Part shown: positions 46,400 to 56,881 of the stretch, in pieces
Numbering within the stretch: the first letter of the stretch is position 1
Layout of the letters: each line of letters begins with the position of its first letter
DNA from: Hermatobates lingyangjiaoensis
Lineage: Eukaryota; Arthropoda; Insecta; Hemiptera; Hermatobatidae
NCBI GenBank assembly: GCA_026182355.1
Contig: JAPFBL010000047.1
Span: 1,860,001-1,924,000, forward strand
Reading direction: 5' to 3'
DNA length: 64,000 bases
Program-made: the position numbers and the translations under genes
The notes under the pieces: model-generated
Database searches by the model: none
The model's input: the letters and a program-made list of their open reading frames with translations, nothing else
Told to the model about the DNA's origin: nothing

Positions 46400-46960
46400 T
46401 ACTCAGTTCTCCCGAGGTGCTTGGCTTATCCAGTTCTGTCCTCCATCTAAAGAGATTTCAAGATACTTACGTACTTCTGAGATTTCCACTTTTGTATTTT
46501 CAATAAAAAGATATTTGAGGCCTACGTTCTTTCTTCTTGAAAAATGAATAAGGACTGTTTTAGCTAGATTTATTCTGAAACATTTCATATTTCATCAATT
46601 TAGAAGAGCACACCACATAAGCTCAAAACGCAATATACCGTCAATCGTATCTCTTCATATAATAACATATCCATCTGCATATGACCTTGTTATTATGTGT
46701 ATCATTATAAGTAATAATGTTAAATATAATTAATTTTATATGTAAGATATCAAAAACAGACTCATGCTTTCATATCAAAGTATCAAGTTTTTGGAATTGA
46801 CTCTGTCTATTTACCTTCTTGTATTTCTAAATCTGGTAATTACTTTGCTTAAAAACAAATTGATTATCTCGAGTATACAATTATACAGAACTAAGTACCA
46901 AAATATAAGTGATAGATGATCTCCCTGACTGTATGCTCTACTAGTGCAAGAACATTAATG
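46400..46960 (-). pseudogene. Decayed non-LTR retrotransposon RT
   Basis: Minus strand, several frames: AYSQGDHLSLIFW (46900-46940, fits the usual G-PQGS-LSP-LF block), SYADGYVII (about 46665-46685, the YADD box with the last D changed to G), then FRINLAKTVLIHFSRRKN and LFIENTKVEISEVRKYLEIS (46403-46588, the KT---F and KYLG region). Order and spacing fit a Jockey/CR1-type RT. Stops and shifts are frequent, so this is an old copy. Confidence 0.6.
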
Positions 46961-49094
46961 ATTGTTGCGTTAGATGGAGATATTATTTCTTTACTTTATT
47001 GGATGATAAAACCTCTATGTTATCATCTGCTTCAATGGATTCGAAATGATCTTATCAGAAACCTCCATTAATATGCATAAAGTTGTCCAGAGACACAGTA
47101 ATTTTTATATTCAGTTAATCAAAGTTTTAGGAACTGATTCTGTTAATTTCCCTTCAAATGTATTTGTTCTTTGTTAGGATGATGTTTATTTTGCAAAAAC
47201 TCTTCTTAATGCTACAGATATAACGTAATAGTTAATAAAAGTACAAATATCAATAAAATATAGATAACAAAGAAGGTATTATTTTGTTATTTATGGATTC
47301 TAAGAGTGTTATATTCCATTTGAAAATATTTTCTCTTTGTTTTGATTTGATAACCGTCTTTAAATGCATCGTCTGTGTTGCATCGATGGCATTGAAGAAG
47401 CTTTTGATAAGATGCCTATTAATACAGTCAACAGAACTAATATATAGATGTTTTAATGATATGACCATAAAATTGATTACAACAAACTAAAAGAATCGTA
47501 ATTAGTGATATATGATCTACTAGAACTGAAACCTCAAAGGGTCAACTTTAGCAGTGGTACTGTTGCCTTGTGGTATTTTGTTGTAGATATGAGACCTACT
47601 TGATAATTCACATAATCAAGGTTACTACAATAAGTACATGCAGATAACCTTATGATTATTAGGTGACCTCTGCTTGATAGTACTGATTTGTAGCTTATGC
47701 ATCTGCTGTTTAAATTGGATAATGATGGGTAAAGGAGAATGTATGCGATATAAATCCACCTAAAACAGTACTTATACTTTTTCAAATAGAAAAAATTAGT
47801 TTAAAAGACATTTACATTAGAAATACTAAAATAGAAATCTTCGAGGCATGAAAAAGCGTTGTAGTCTCTTTAAACGAATTATTTAATTTCTAAAAGTCGT
47901 ATGTATTGGATACAATATCTAAAGCGACAAAAACGTTACCTAAGAGATTCTTTGGTAGAATGTAAAGGCTTAATACAAAATAAAAATTATGGATCTAATA
48001 AATAACTATAACTGCTGAAATAAACAAATAGTATCGTACAAAATAAGTAAGAAAATGAAAGAGATTACAAAATTTTCCTTAATTAACTAGAATGGTAAGG
48101 GATTTAACATAAGAATTGGCAACGATCACTAGTTTAAGTTCGGAAAAGTTTTTCAAGATCCCTTTCCTTTAGATAATTTTTTTAAGATAGAGGTAATTTG
48201 AAGTGCAAGCAGTGATTATATGCACTTCGATGAAAGAAGTGTATACAGTGCATAAAGTGCAAGAAGTGCTTTTACATATAATAAATACATAGAGTGTATG
48301 AAGTGCAATAAATGCAATGAAGGCATATTAACTGAATGATATTTAAGTAATGTACTAGGTGCAACAAGCACTGGCTTGCTTCTTGAAATTCATGTATTTC
48401 CTGCAATTCTATCACTTCTAACAATTCTTGCATGCCTTCTAATACAGAGGTTTGCAACCTTTATTATCAAGAGAGCCATTTTGCCTCCTCTTTCACCAAT
48501 GAAAAATAATATGGAGCCACAAAACATTAATGCTTTAAAATAAAATGTTAAAAGTTTCCATCTTATTTTAAATGTTAATCGTAGAACTACTGATTTCAAC
48601 AAATAGAAGTGCAGTGTGCATGTGTGGGCTTTTCCTAAAATTAAAACAGTGAGTGAACTGTATAGGATTATTTCATTTATTCTTATATAACTGTAAATTA
48701 ATACACAGTAATAAATCATATTACTGTGTATTAACATTATTTCTTATTCATTGATTCATTACAATTCGTACTAAAAGTAATTACATATTTGTTGTAATAC
48801 AATGCCCAATGAAAAATTTTAAGTTTTGACTCTGCTTAAGCATGCGATAACTATAGCGGCTAGCTATAGTTAGCCGTTTAGCAAAAAAAAAAAAAAAATT
48901 AAGGGATACAAAACTGTACCACGCCTCCGCATCCTCTTTCTGTCGATGCAATTGCAACAAAGTATTATCTCATGAGGGCATGTATTGATTACAACTTTAT
49001 TATAACTTCTCAAAACAATTTAATCTATATAGTACTCACAAGCTTTAGAAAAACTATTGGTCGACAATTTAATATTTTGTTGCAATAGTAACTA
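46961..49094. other. AT-rich interval without supported gene
   Basis: Contains GTGCAAGAAGTGC-type cryptic repeats (48200-48320), a CTATAGC/GCTATAG hairpin with A16 (48850-48898) and several unconvincing short frames. The part at 46961-47480 could be the 5' side of the decayed LINE. Confidence 0.35.
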
Positions 49095-49145
49095 TTCGAT
49101 GCTTGAAAACTTATGAGGTTTTCTTCAGTTAATCTTGATGCCATT
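49095..49145 (-). mobile_element. Hammerhead-like remnant
   Basis: Minus strand: CTGAAGA (49132-49138), AAACC...AGTTTTC stem II, then AAGCATCGAATAG where GAAA is expected. GAAA is lost, so it is inactive if it ever was a ribozyme. Confidence 0.35.
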
Positions 49146-50714
49146 TATAATTTTCCCAAGGTTTAAAGACTGTAGGGTTAGTAGGTTACAAGGAACAAAA
49201 TTTTGTTTTGGCCAAAAAAGTGGATTTTACATTGAGGGTTGGGGGGTTGAGAGTGTAATATCATTCTTAAAAAAATTAGAGCAAATCTAATACTACAGAG
49301 CTCAATAATGAATTTAATTCATGGACATTATAACTGTAGCGTGGTCATCAACTTTTGGACAACACCCACACACCCAACCACCCACCACTTACTCACAGGC
49401 ATCAAAAAAACAACATCTAATTCCGTCGAAATCACAAGGTCAAACTTTTTCATGACGACAATATTATTTCTTATGAAGTAACATTTCATTGATTTCCGTT
49501 CAATTTTATGGATTTATAAATGAAATATTTTACATATTGTACTAATCAATTAAAATATCTAATATTTTTTCCACTATAACTTTTAAAAAAAAATATTTTT
49601 GACTCAATTCTGATAAAATATGTTCATGTCATTTTTAGCAAGTCCTACAAATACAGCAGGATATATACGTATTGTTCTAAGTTGAAATTTCTGGTTTTAT
49701 AACCATATCGCTATGTTATGTATATTTCTGAAAAAAAATTACAATTTATTTACAGGTTTCTAATTTTGTTCTGCTTACTTTGACATAATTACATTGTTTT
49801 ATATTAAACCATTCAGAGAAAAAAAAAGTTGTTAACTATAAAATGTAGAATGACGCCAGTTATTATACAAGTAATTGCTATAAAGAATCATTCACTGATA
49901 TTTCGAAAAGGTTGTAAGTTTTGTTATTTTCGTTAGAATTACATTATTGTCCATCAAGTGGTTGCCTTGTACTCTATCCACTCGCTTTGGAGCTTAAAAA
50001 CTATCCTGTTTTCCATCATTCAGACCTTTTTTTTCAGTTAATTCTACCGTTATCTTGATGTTCCTACATAAATTTCAACACTGTAGAAAATAGTTCAGGG
50101 GAAAAAATTTGTAAAATCACATTTTGGCTGGTATTTTCTCAGTCAGGTAAAATCAGTCAGGTGGTATTTTCTCAAAACACTATTGGACTATTTTTCGTTG
50201 GAATATGAATTTGGTCTTAAAATTCAAGGCCTCTAAATGGCCTGTAGCGTGCGTGCCCACAAACAATTGGTACTTATCGACGCACCCACAAAACTGCCCA
50301 CCTATACACACTCAATAAACACTCACCAAGTGAAAATAAAATTCGAAAATTGACTTTGAGGGCTTCGAAGCATTTAACTTCGTTGAATTCTCGAAATTTA
50401 ACCTTTGATGATTATTTTGCTCATCATAAATTAAAAATGTTTCTAGAGAATATTTATTGTAAAAGAAATTTAAAAAATCAAAAAGTCAAAAAAAAATTTT
50501 ATCTAAGTTCTATTTGAATAAAGCTTTCTTGAGATATAATCTTAAATATATATTTTTTCCAACTTCTTAAATAAAATTATTCTTTTCTATTCTCAATAAT
50601 ATAACCACAATGTAGTGGATATCCTTTTGCAAGTAAATATTTACCTTTTATTTCACACATAAATTCAAACGATTCACTGAAAGTTATCTTCGACGCTCTA
50701 AAATATTTAACAAA
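49146..50714. other. Interval with a possible unclassified repeat pair
   Basis: Around 49320-49430 and 50200-50340 both contain GAATTT..., CTGTAGCGTG and a run of CAC/CCCA words (CCCACACACCCAACCACCC; GCCCACCTATACACACTC). They look like diverged copies of an unknown repeat. No coding frame. Confidence 0.3.
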
Positions 50715-50830
50715 AAATTGACTAAGATACTTCAAACTGAATAAGTGGTCTCCTCAAGAGTCTCACTGACTGTAAGGCCCAGTGTGGTTTGACGTGAATT
50801 TTTATTTCACTTGTTTACAATTCAATTTGG
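50715..50830. mobile_element. PLE family A fragment, degenerate
   Basis: AAACTGAATAAGTGGTCTCC ... GTGTGGTTTGACGTG ... TTTCACTTGTTTAC retains the tail words of family A without a ribozyme core. TA repeats follow at 50833-50850. Confidence 0.45.
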
Positions 50831-50877
50831 CTGTATATATATATATATTAGTATATTTAGGAAGCAGTCCTTCATTT

Positions 50878-51264
50878 ATACAGGTTTGATTAAATAATAC
50901 GCAATATTTACGGTTGATTAGTTTCCTTGTGTATTTCTCAAGGGATCTGAATAATCTTCTTGTACAAACATCTAAATTGAATAGAACATTTCCAATGGTT
51001 CCATTGTCTTTACATCTTGCATTTCCACTAATTTTACTATTGTCACAACAGTCACAACTATAGTAGTAGTAGTAATAGTAATAGTACTAGTTGTGACTGT
51101 TGTGACAATAGTAAAATTAGTGGAAATGCAAGATGTAAAGACAATGGAACCATTGGAAATGTTCTATTCAATTTAGATGTTTGTACAAGAAGATTATTCA
51201 GATCCCTTGAGAAATACACAAGGAAACTAATCAACCGTAAATATGGCGTATTATTTAATCAAAC

Positions 51265-51269
<5 letters not shown>
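50878..51269. mobile_element. Near-perfect 392-bp palindrome of a PLE ORF start
   Basis: Left arm 50878-51060 and right arm 51087-51269 (183 bp each) are reverse complements with a single difference found by eye (GCAATA against GCCATA). The 26-bp centre is TAG/TAA units. The right arm reads on the + strand NGTIGNVLFNLDVCTRRLF, RSLEKYTRKLINRKYG and VLFNQTC, the N-terminal PLE motif; the left arm encodes the same on the minus strand. TA tracts flank both sides (50833-50850 and 51269-51306). Confidence 0.9.
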
Positions 51270-51306
<37 letters not shown>

Positions 51307-51310
<4 letters not shown>

Positions 51311-51590
51311 TACCAGTGTGCTTCTCAACACGAGTACTTCGCACTTCTTCCCGATGACGACGGATGTCGAAATATCGAAGTGAGTTCTGTAGTGTCTTTC
51401 TGTGTTCTTTCCTATGTGTTAAAGTTTACACATATACACATATCTCACACATGTGAGCGATTCACATCTTTTCCTGAAGACGAGGACATCGAAATATAGT
51501 AATGAGTTCAGTGATTTCTTTTCTATGTATTCTTTTAAAAATTCTAGTTTATATATATATATTCTATATATATTCTTATATATTCTATGT
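51307..51590 (+). mobile_element. Two PLE family E hammerhead copies, degenerate
   Basis: Copy 1: CCGATGA (core U4 changed to C, 51351-51357), GACGGATGTC, GAAA (51369-51372), ATATC, GAAGTGAG; outer stem CACTTC/GAAGTG. Copy 2: CTGAAGA (51474-51480), CGAGGACATC, GAAA (51491-51494), TATAGTAATGAG. ATAT after GAAA is self-complementary. They share GTGTCTTTCTGTGTTC or related words downstream. Confidence 0.55.
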
Positions 51591-51592
51591 AA

Positions 51593-51720
51593 GAGTTTGG
51601 TTTTTGACTCTGACGAAGACGGCTTGTTACGGTTGAATGATCTTAGTCTTGTTTTCCCATTTCTTATTGTGGTTTGATCATTGATTGTTGTTTCACGTGT
51701 TTATGTGAAATCTTTTTATA
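51593..51720 (+). mobile_element. PLE family A pseudo-LTR, hammerhead with one core change
   Basis: CTGACGA (51610-51616), stem II GACGG/CGGTT, then GAAT (51634-51637) where GAAA is required, followed by GATCTTAGTC. The A15.1 change should abolish cleavage. The tail is intact up to TATGTGAAATC and TATATACATACA. Confidence 0.75.
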
Positions 51721-51736
51721 TACATACATATATATT

Positions 51737-52105
51737 ATTAAAATGTGCCGCAGCTTCGGCGTTCACGACTTTCAAACTAAGCTGCTCCAGTCTCCTGACA
51801 GTTTTACGAATGCATGGTGGTAATTGCCAAATAAGTTGCCCAAAGGACATTGAGACGCTTTTTTAAACACTTTAATGAACATAAAAGACTTACTTACAAA
51901 AACATGTTCTTTTATGTTCATTAAAGTGTTTAAAAAAGCGTCTCAATGTCCTTTGGGCAACTTATTTGGCAATTACCACCATGCATTCGTAAAACTGTCA
52001 GGAGACTGGAGCAGCTTAGTTTGAAAGTCGTGAACGCCGAAGCGGCGGCACATTTTAATAAAATATGCATCCAAGAAGATTTGCTGCCAACCTATACTAA
52101 ATTTA
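51737..52105. mobile_element. PLE ORF start, near-perfect palindrome plus extension
   Basis: Left arm 51737-51889 (minus) and right arm 51907-52060 (plus) are reverse complements with one difference found by eye (CCGCAGC/CCGCCGC). The + frame reads QLIWQLPPCIRKTVRRLEQL, SLKVVNAEAAAHFNKICIQ and EDLLPTYTKF, matching the usual PLE N-terminus (LE----K, a--FN--C---dL-PtY-kf). Positions 52061-52105 extend past the arm before TA repeats at 52108-52135. Confidence 0.85.
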
Positions 52106-52257
52106 AAATACATATATATATATATATGTATATATATGTACTTAACAACTCTGATTGTAAAATAACCTTGTGTATTTACGTGTTGTTCTCAATAATTAAG
52201 TTCTCTATGTAAGTTATAGATTGTTTTGGTAAATGTATTATAGTTCTATTTCTAATT

Positions 52258-52302
52258 TTAGCCCTGAAGATGATGTAGAAATACATCGAAACGTTGGCTT
52301 AG
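52258..52302 (+). ncRNA. Hammerhead ribozyme, family G, intact-looking core
   Basis: AGCC (52260-52263), CTGAAGA (52264-52270), one extra T, stem II GATGTA/TACATC (52272-52287, loop GAAA), GAAA (52288-52291), CGT, T (52295), then GGCT (52296-52299). Stem I AGCC/GGCT is perfect; ACGT (52291-52294) is self-complementary. Cleavage would follow 52295. No core change is visible. The following 130 bp carry a possible ORF start. Confidence 0.75.
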
Positions 52303-52625
52303 GAAGGAGTTTATTTTCTTTTATATGACCTAGCCCTTAAAAACAAAACCTACCACATAGAATAGAAGAGGGCAAGAACATTTTTTGAGAATATATATAT
52401 TATATACATATATATATATTTTCATAAATTTATTTTTTTTTAATTTGCATGTTAATTAATTAATTCTTAATTTTCTGTCCTTTTGAATTTTATAGTTGTG
52501 GAGATTGCTTTTTATTACATAATTTTTTTATTATATTTTTCCTAGTTGCTATTCTTCTTCAGCATTCCTACTACTTTTTTCGTTTTCGTTGTGGCCAACC
52601 TGTACATATTCTGTGAAGCTATCCA
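52303..52625. other. PLE-flanking AT-rich segment
   Basis: TA repeats at 52390-52420 and T-rich DNA. Positions 52330-52390 may encode a degraded PLE ORF start (LALKNKTYHIE reading) following the family G ribozyme. Confidence 0.35.
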
Positions 52626-52740
52626 GTTGACTTTTGTCTTCTCGCCACTCAACTTCCTTTCCTAAGGAAGGACAACCGTTAAAAGGGTCGAAATGTTGAA
52701 TGTGAGTCCTAGTTTCTGTTTTTCATTCGTGTTTCTCAAA
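52626..52740 (+). mobile_element. PLE family F copy, degenerate hammerhead
   Basis: CTTCTCGCCACTCAACTTCC, then CTAAGGA (52671-52677; core G5 changed to A), an ACAACC/GGGTC stem II, GAAA (52690-52693), TGTTGAATGTGAG. Clearly related to 28600-28720. Confidence 0.6.
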
Positions 52741-53099
52741 GTTTTCAAAGTGTTTAGTCCGATCGGATCTGATTTCATTTGAAATTGTCAAGTGCGTATA
52801 GTGCCGGCCTCCGACTTTCTGTAGTTTCTTGGTATTTGTTGGCCTCTTATTCCTTCTAACTCAGTAATTTATCCTTGTTCTTGTCTCTTAATTTAATTTA
52901 ACTTCTCTGCACTATTCCTTTCTGCTATTATTGATGTGTAATTTACCATAATTGTATTAATTTATATTATCATTTTTTTATTGTTTAAATTTCTTCATGT
53001 TTTATTTTATTAAGAGTTTTATTTTATTGAGCTGTAATAATAATGGATGACTTGACGGTTCACTGGTTTAAACAAATATCTTATCTTTCTTGTAAATTA

Positions 53100-53601
53100 G
53101 TTAACTAAACAGCTCATATTGAGTTTTTGTCACATTCTTTATGTATGAACATACCCCCTAATGGGTTGACTCTTAAAATGCCCTTATCTGCTATTCAGTT
53201 TTACGGTCTAACAGCCGCCTCAGGTTACAATTATTCTCTGCAACTTACTCAAATTACCCTTATTAACTATCAACAATTAAGAGATTCGTTTGTCACCAAA
53301 CTTTGTTCTACTATTAAAATTTTATTAACTGTGTCACCCATCCATTTCCCAAAAATTAAGGAGTTGCTTTCATTTCCAATAAACACTTCCATAAATCCCG
53401 TTCTCGTAACATGAAGAAATTGTCAAATTTATACTATTCTTATCTCAAATCTGGAATTTCACTCCCCTTCCGGGTACCACACCTTTTTCAAAACGCTTAC
53501 TCTCTACCTGAGCATGGTCCCATCTTTCCTTTTTCCTTTGACTCTTATCTTACTCCTGAATTTAACCGACACCTCTCTCATTCTAATCCTACTTCTCTAC
53601 T
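53100..53601 (+). other. C-rich region with short frames, unidentified
   Basis: The + strand is C-rich and G-poor, with two open stretches (53127-53414 and 53411-53614) overlapping by four bases. Residues such as INYQQLRDSFVTKLCSTIK and SYLPEHGPIFPFSFDSY-like strings do not match a family I know. It could be an old mobile-element ORF or PLE 3' region belonging to the hammerhead at 54601. Confidence 0.25.
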
Positions 53602-53615
53602 TAGTATATTATAAA

Positions 53616-53940
53616 GGGGCCCAGGCTAGCTCAGTGGTTACGTGCTCGCCTCTGAACTGATAGGACCGAGGTTCGATCCTCACCTGGCCCTCGATTTATT
53701 TACGCGGGAGGTGAATAAATCTGAGCGCGTCGTCCCTCGGAGAAAAGGACGTTAAACCGTCGTTCCTGAGCCTGTACGACGTCAGGTACTCGTTAAAGAT
53801 CCCTACTCTAAATGCATTTGAGTTAGGCAAAATTTAGTACTCCACTGTAGAATCAATCTTCATTGTGTGGTATCACAAAGGGCCAATGCTCGGCCTATGT
53901 GTGTTCCCTTGTAGAACTGCCACAGCAACCTAACCTAACC
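53616..53940 (+). repeat. tRNA-derived SINE, complete, young insertion
   Basis: A 325-bp unit is flanked by a perfect 14-bp target duplication TAGTATATTATAAA (53602-53615 and 53941-53954). The head has an A-box region (GCTAGCTCAGTGGTTACG) and B-box GGTTCGATCC (53670-53679), and the CCCAGG/CCTGGCCC ends can pair. The body contains GGACGTTAAACCGTCG, GACGTCAGGTACTCG and AAATTTAGTACTCC. The 3' end is CCTAACCTAACC rather than poly-A. All other SINEs in the window are relatives. It is a Pol III retroposon, not a tRNA gene. Confidence 0.92.
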
Positions 53941-53954
53941 TAGTATATTATAAA

Positions 53955-54590
53955 TACATTACATTGTTAAAGGCTTATGTTTTTTATATTTAAGCACTTA
54001 TTTATTTTATTTAAGAGTTAACCAGAAAACCAAGTCCCCCAACAATAATCAATTCATGTCCCATTTTGCCAAACATTTAGTCACCAATAACCACCAATTT
54101 TTCCCAGACCAAAATATACAAATACTACATATAAACAATAATTCCGATAAATAACTATTTTATAAGGCTATGAAAATAAACAAATTATTGTGCGATAATT
54201 CTTCTACTTGCCTCAATGAACAAATCCCCATGTGTACAACTTTTCTTATTTTATTTATTTAAAAAAAAAAAAGAAAAAGTTCTTTTTTCTCCTATATTTG
54301 TTTATATTTCGTTATAGTTCTCTGTGTTATATTTTCAATATGTTTCCTGCACTTAGTCCTAGAGCAAATGTAAAGGCTCAGACTAACCTTTAGGAAAAAA
54401 AAATAACAATGAAACATACCTGCCTTCTAATATGAAACAGATGTACCCCATACCCTCACCCACGTCCATCCTATTCCCAGTCAGTTATACCACCGACAGT
54501 CACCCTTAGGTTCGTATTCTCTTCCTTATTTTATTTTATTTTTTTGGTACTATATTTACTGTATACTATAGATAACACTCTGGTGTCATT
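53955..54590. other. AT-rich interval, possible 3' region of the family D PLE
   Basis: No frame of note. Pyrimidine-rich 54470-54545 leads toward the hammerhead, as in other PLE copies. Confidence 0.3.
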
Positions 54591-54594
54591 GTAT

Positions 54595-54720
54595 TTTTTA
54601 GTTAATGCCTGAGGAAGAACACTACGTGTTCGAAACGCGTTGTTTATACCATTCAATTTTTATATGTGGAAACCATTTCATTAACTTTTTACCCTATGAT
54701 GAGTAAATACCACATAATAA
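54595..54720 (+). mobile_element. PLE family D pseudo-LTR with intact-looking hammerhead
   Basis: CTGAGGA (54609-54615), one extra A, stem II GAACAC (54617-54622) with GTGTTC (54626-54631), GAAA (54632-54635), CGCG, T (54640), T (54641); cleavage would follow 54641. ACGCGT (54635-54640) is self-complementary. Stem I next to the core is weak (C-G, G.T). The element ends with ATGAGTAAATACCAC, shared with copies at 20246 and 29883. Confidence 0.75.
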
Positions 54721-55959
54721 GTGATTGTTCTACGTTAGAATTATTTAAGAGTATATAATTATTTCTTTAATCGTTAATGTCGTTGGTTTATTCTACATTT
54801 GTATATGAAAATTATTTGTTATAATTATAATTTTAATATTCAATACTTTCAAATAAAATACTTCTCTGTGTTCATAAATCAGACTGGTTATAATATGTAG
54901 ATTCACCTCGTGCTGAAGAAAGCTGTGAACATTTGTTTCAAAAATTAAAATTCTATTGTGTATATAAATATGAAATATGTGCATGAATTACATGTTTACT
55001 AAAGGCTACAAATGATTCAGTCTAGTGCATGAAGAATCAAGTATCAGAACATTTTTTTTCTTTTAATTGTAACCTTGACTAGCTGTCTCTTCTTTTAATC
55101 AAACATTTCATTTTCTGTCCGTTGAATGGCAGAAAAAAATAAAATTGACCTTTCTGAAGTTCAATGCCAATAACATACAGACAGACCTCTTTGAAATAAT
55201 ATGTTTCAATAAACTTAAACGCATATCTATTAATTATCAAAATGTAATTATAAAGTTACACTCTATTGTTTATTATTTTCTGTATATTTTTTGTGATTAA
55301 TTTTTAAATTATTATTATTATTATTAAATAACCGACTTATTGTCGGTTACAATAGTGATCAACATTTGCAGAACAGGTTATACTACTGTCTAGGGTTTGT
55401 TTGAAAACCATCATTTGATCATCCAACCACGATCTCTTATTGAGTGTGTGCTAACACAGGTTTGAGGTAATGTCTGGTAATCTACTGATAGTGTAGCATG
55501 ATCCACTGTTTAGGGTTTGTATTTAATTGCATTTAGTTATTACAAGCGTGCTACTCATCTGAAATGAATTAATGAACCATATTCACATTCATATGCTATA
55601 ATAAGGATTAAAATGTTTTGATCACTCATTATTTGAGGCATAAAAGCTTTGGTATGTCACTTCTATTTTCATGGTTTCTGTTTTGTTGTTCCTTTTCACT
55701 GTTTTTGAAGATTGAAGTGCTCTCTTTATTAAGAGTTGTCGTTTTTTCTAATCATCTTCCTTTTGATAGATGTTAAACGAAGGTTGGGCCCATCTATTGG
55801 CATTTATTGTACCTGTCTTTTGCCATATTTAAGGACTTTATTCGGAGTTTATCTGTGGTCATTAGTATATAAATTACAATGAAAGTTATAAATTCTATGA
55901 TTTTACTCTTGCTCATATAACTGTCTAGTGTATTTAAGTCTGCCCGTCTGTTCGTAATC
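54721..55959. other. AT-rich interval without supported gene
   Basis: A CTGAAGAAAGCTGTGAAC...TTTCAAAAATT stretch at 54912-54950 resembles a decayed hammerhead but lacks GAAA. Otherwise background. Confidence 0.35.
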
Positions 55960-56020
55960 ATATATAACCAGGACACTAAGCCCTCAAAACGTGTTGTTTC
56001 TGTTGTTTTTGTTATTGGTT
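55960..56020 (+). mobile_element. Degenerate family D hammerhead
   Basis: CCAGGACACTAAGCCCTC followed by AAAACGTGTTGTTTC resembles CTGAGGA...GTGTTC-GAAA-CGCGTTGTTT with the core destroyed. Confidence 0.35.
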
Positions 56021-56223
56021 TTTAAATAATATTAAGTCTGTACAACTGAAAGGTGTGTTTCATTTTTAAGCAAACTGTGGTGTTGAAAACACTTTCGAAG
56101 AAAACGTACTAAAGGCTTTACTTCACCCCCTCATTAAAGCTTCCGTTTCTTCTAATATATACGAGGTGTGTAAATAAAGTAGTGAGACTGATTTTTTTTT
56201 TTAAATTTTCTATTCAAATATAA

Positions 56224-56529
56224 TTACAATGTGATATTGCCACCTTCAAAATAGTTCCCTTCGGAAGCCACACAGCGCTGGAGACGGTCCTTCCAATCAT
56301 TGTAGCATTGCTGGAACTCGGATTCTGGAATGGCCTTCAGCTGGTCGGTTACAGCAGTTTGTATGTTTTGTAGTGTCCCGAAATGAGTTCCCTTGAGGTG
56401 ATTTTTCAATCTCGGGAAGAGGAAAAAGTGATAAAGACTCAAGTCTGGTGAATAAGGAGGCTGAGGAGCAACAGGAATGTTTTTACTGGCCAAAAACTCG
56501 TTTATTGAGATGGCAGTGTGACAGGTTTT
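56224..56529 (-). pseudogene. Mariner transposase, C-terminal part
   Basis: Minus frame: CHTAISINEFLASKNIP, PPYSPDLSLYHFFLFPRLKN, then QNIQTAVTDQLKAIPE and ASEGNYFEGG to the stop. The deletion joins it to the HTH part and removes the first two catalytic Asp. In the YSPDL motif the position usually held by the third Asp (DD34D) appears to be His (LYHFFLF). Confidence 0.85.
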
Positions 56530-56556
56530 TCGGAACTATTTTCGCACAAATTCTTC

Positions 56557-56881
56557 TCATCTCCATTCATTGGTCAAAATGTGATGAACGGAGGTGTGAT
56601 TCAAATTCAACTGTTCCCCGATCATTCTGACTGTCAAGCGTCGATCTGAACGCACAAGGTTCCGTACTCTGTTGACATTTTCATCGCTGTTTGCACTTGA
56701 AGGCCTTCCGCTTCGTGGTTCATCTTCAATCGACTCTCTTCCTTCTGAAAATTCCTTAAACCACCGAAAAACCTGTGCCCTTGATAAAACACGTTCTCCA
56801 TAGACCGGTTTCGGTTGCATTATGTCCAAGTCTGAAGCAAAATTTGATTGCACACCGCTGCTCAACTTTGAGGTCACTCAT
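56557..56881 (-). pseudogene. Mariner transposase, N-terminal part
   Basis: The probable original start is MSDLKVEQRCAIKFCFRLG (from about 56881), followed after a deletion and frameshift by VYGERVLSRAQVFRWFKEF, EGRESIEDEPRSGRPSS and RRLTVRMIGEQLNL, then HTSVHHILTNEWR and a stop. These are the two helix-turn-helix parts that bind the terminal repeats. The same lesion near 56820 is present in copy 2, so it predates both insertions. Confidence 0.85.

Noticed and set aside
47370..47440. LINE RT motif on the + strand (IDGIEEAFDKMPINTVNR)
   Set aside because: A single motif with a stop shortly after and no neighbouring RT blocks in the same orientation; likely chance or part of the decayed region.
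53616..53700. Functional tRNA gene
   Set aside because: A- and B-boxes are present but the cloverleaf is imperfect and the sequence continues into a SINE body with target duplications. The other heads (11036, 24596, 38858, 59960) are the same family.
54912..54950. Another hammerhead (CTGAAGAAAGC...)
   Set aside because: GAAA is missing and stem II does not pair convincingly.
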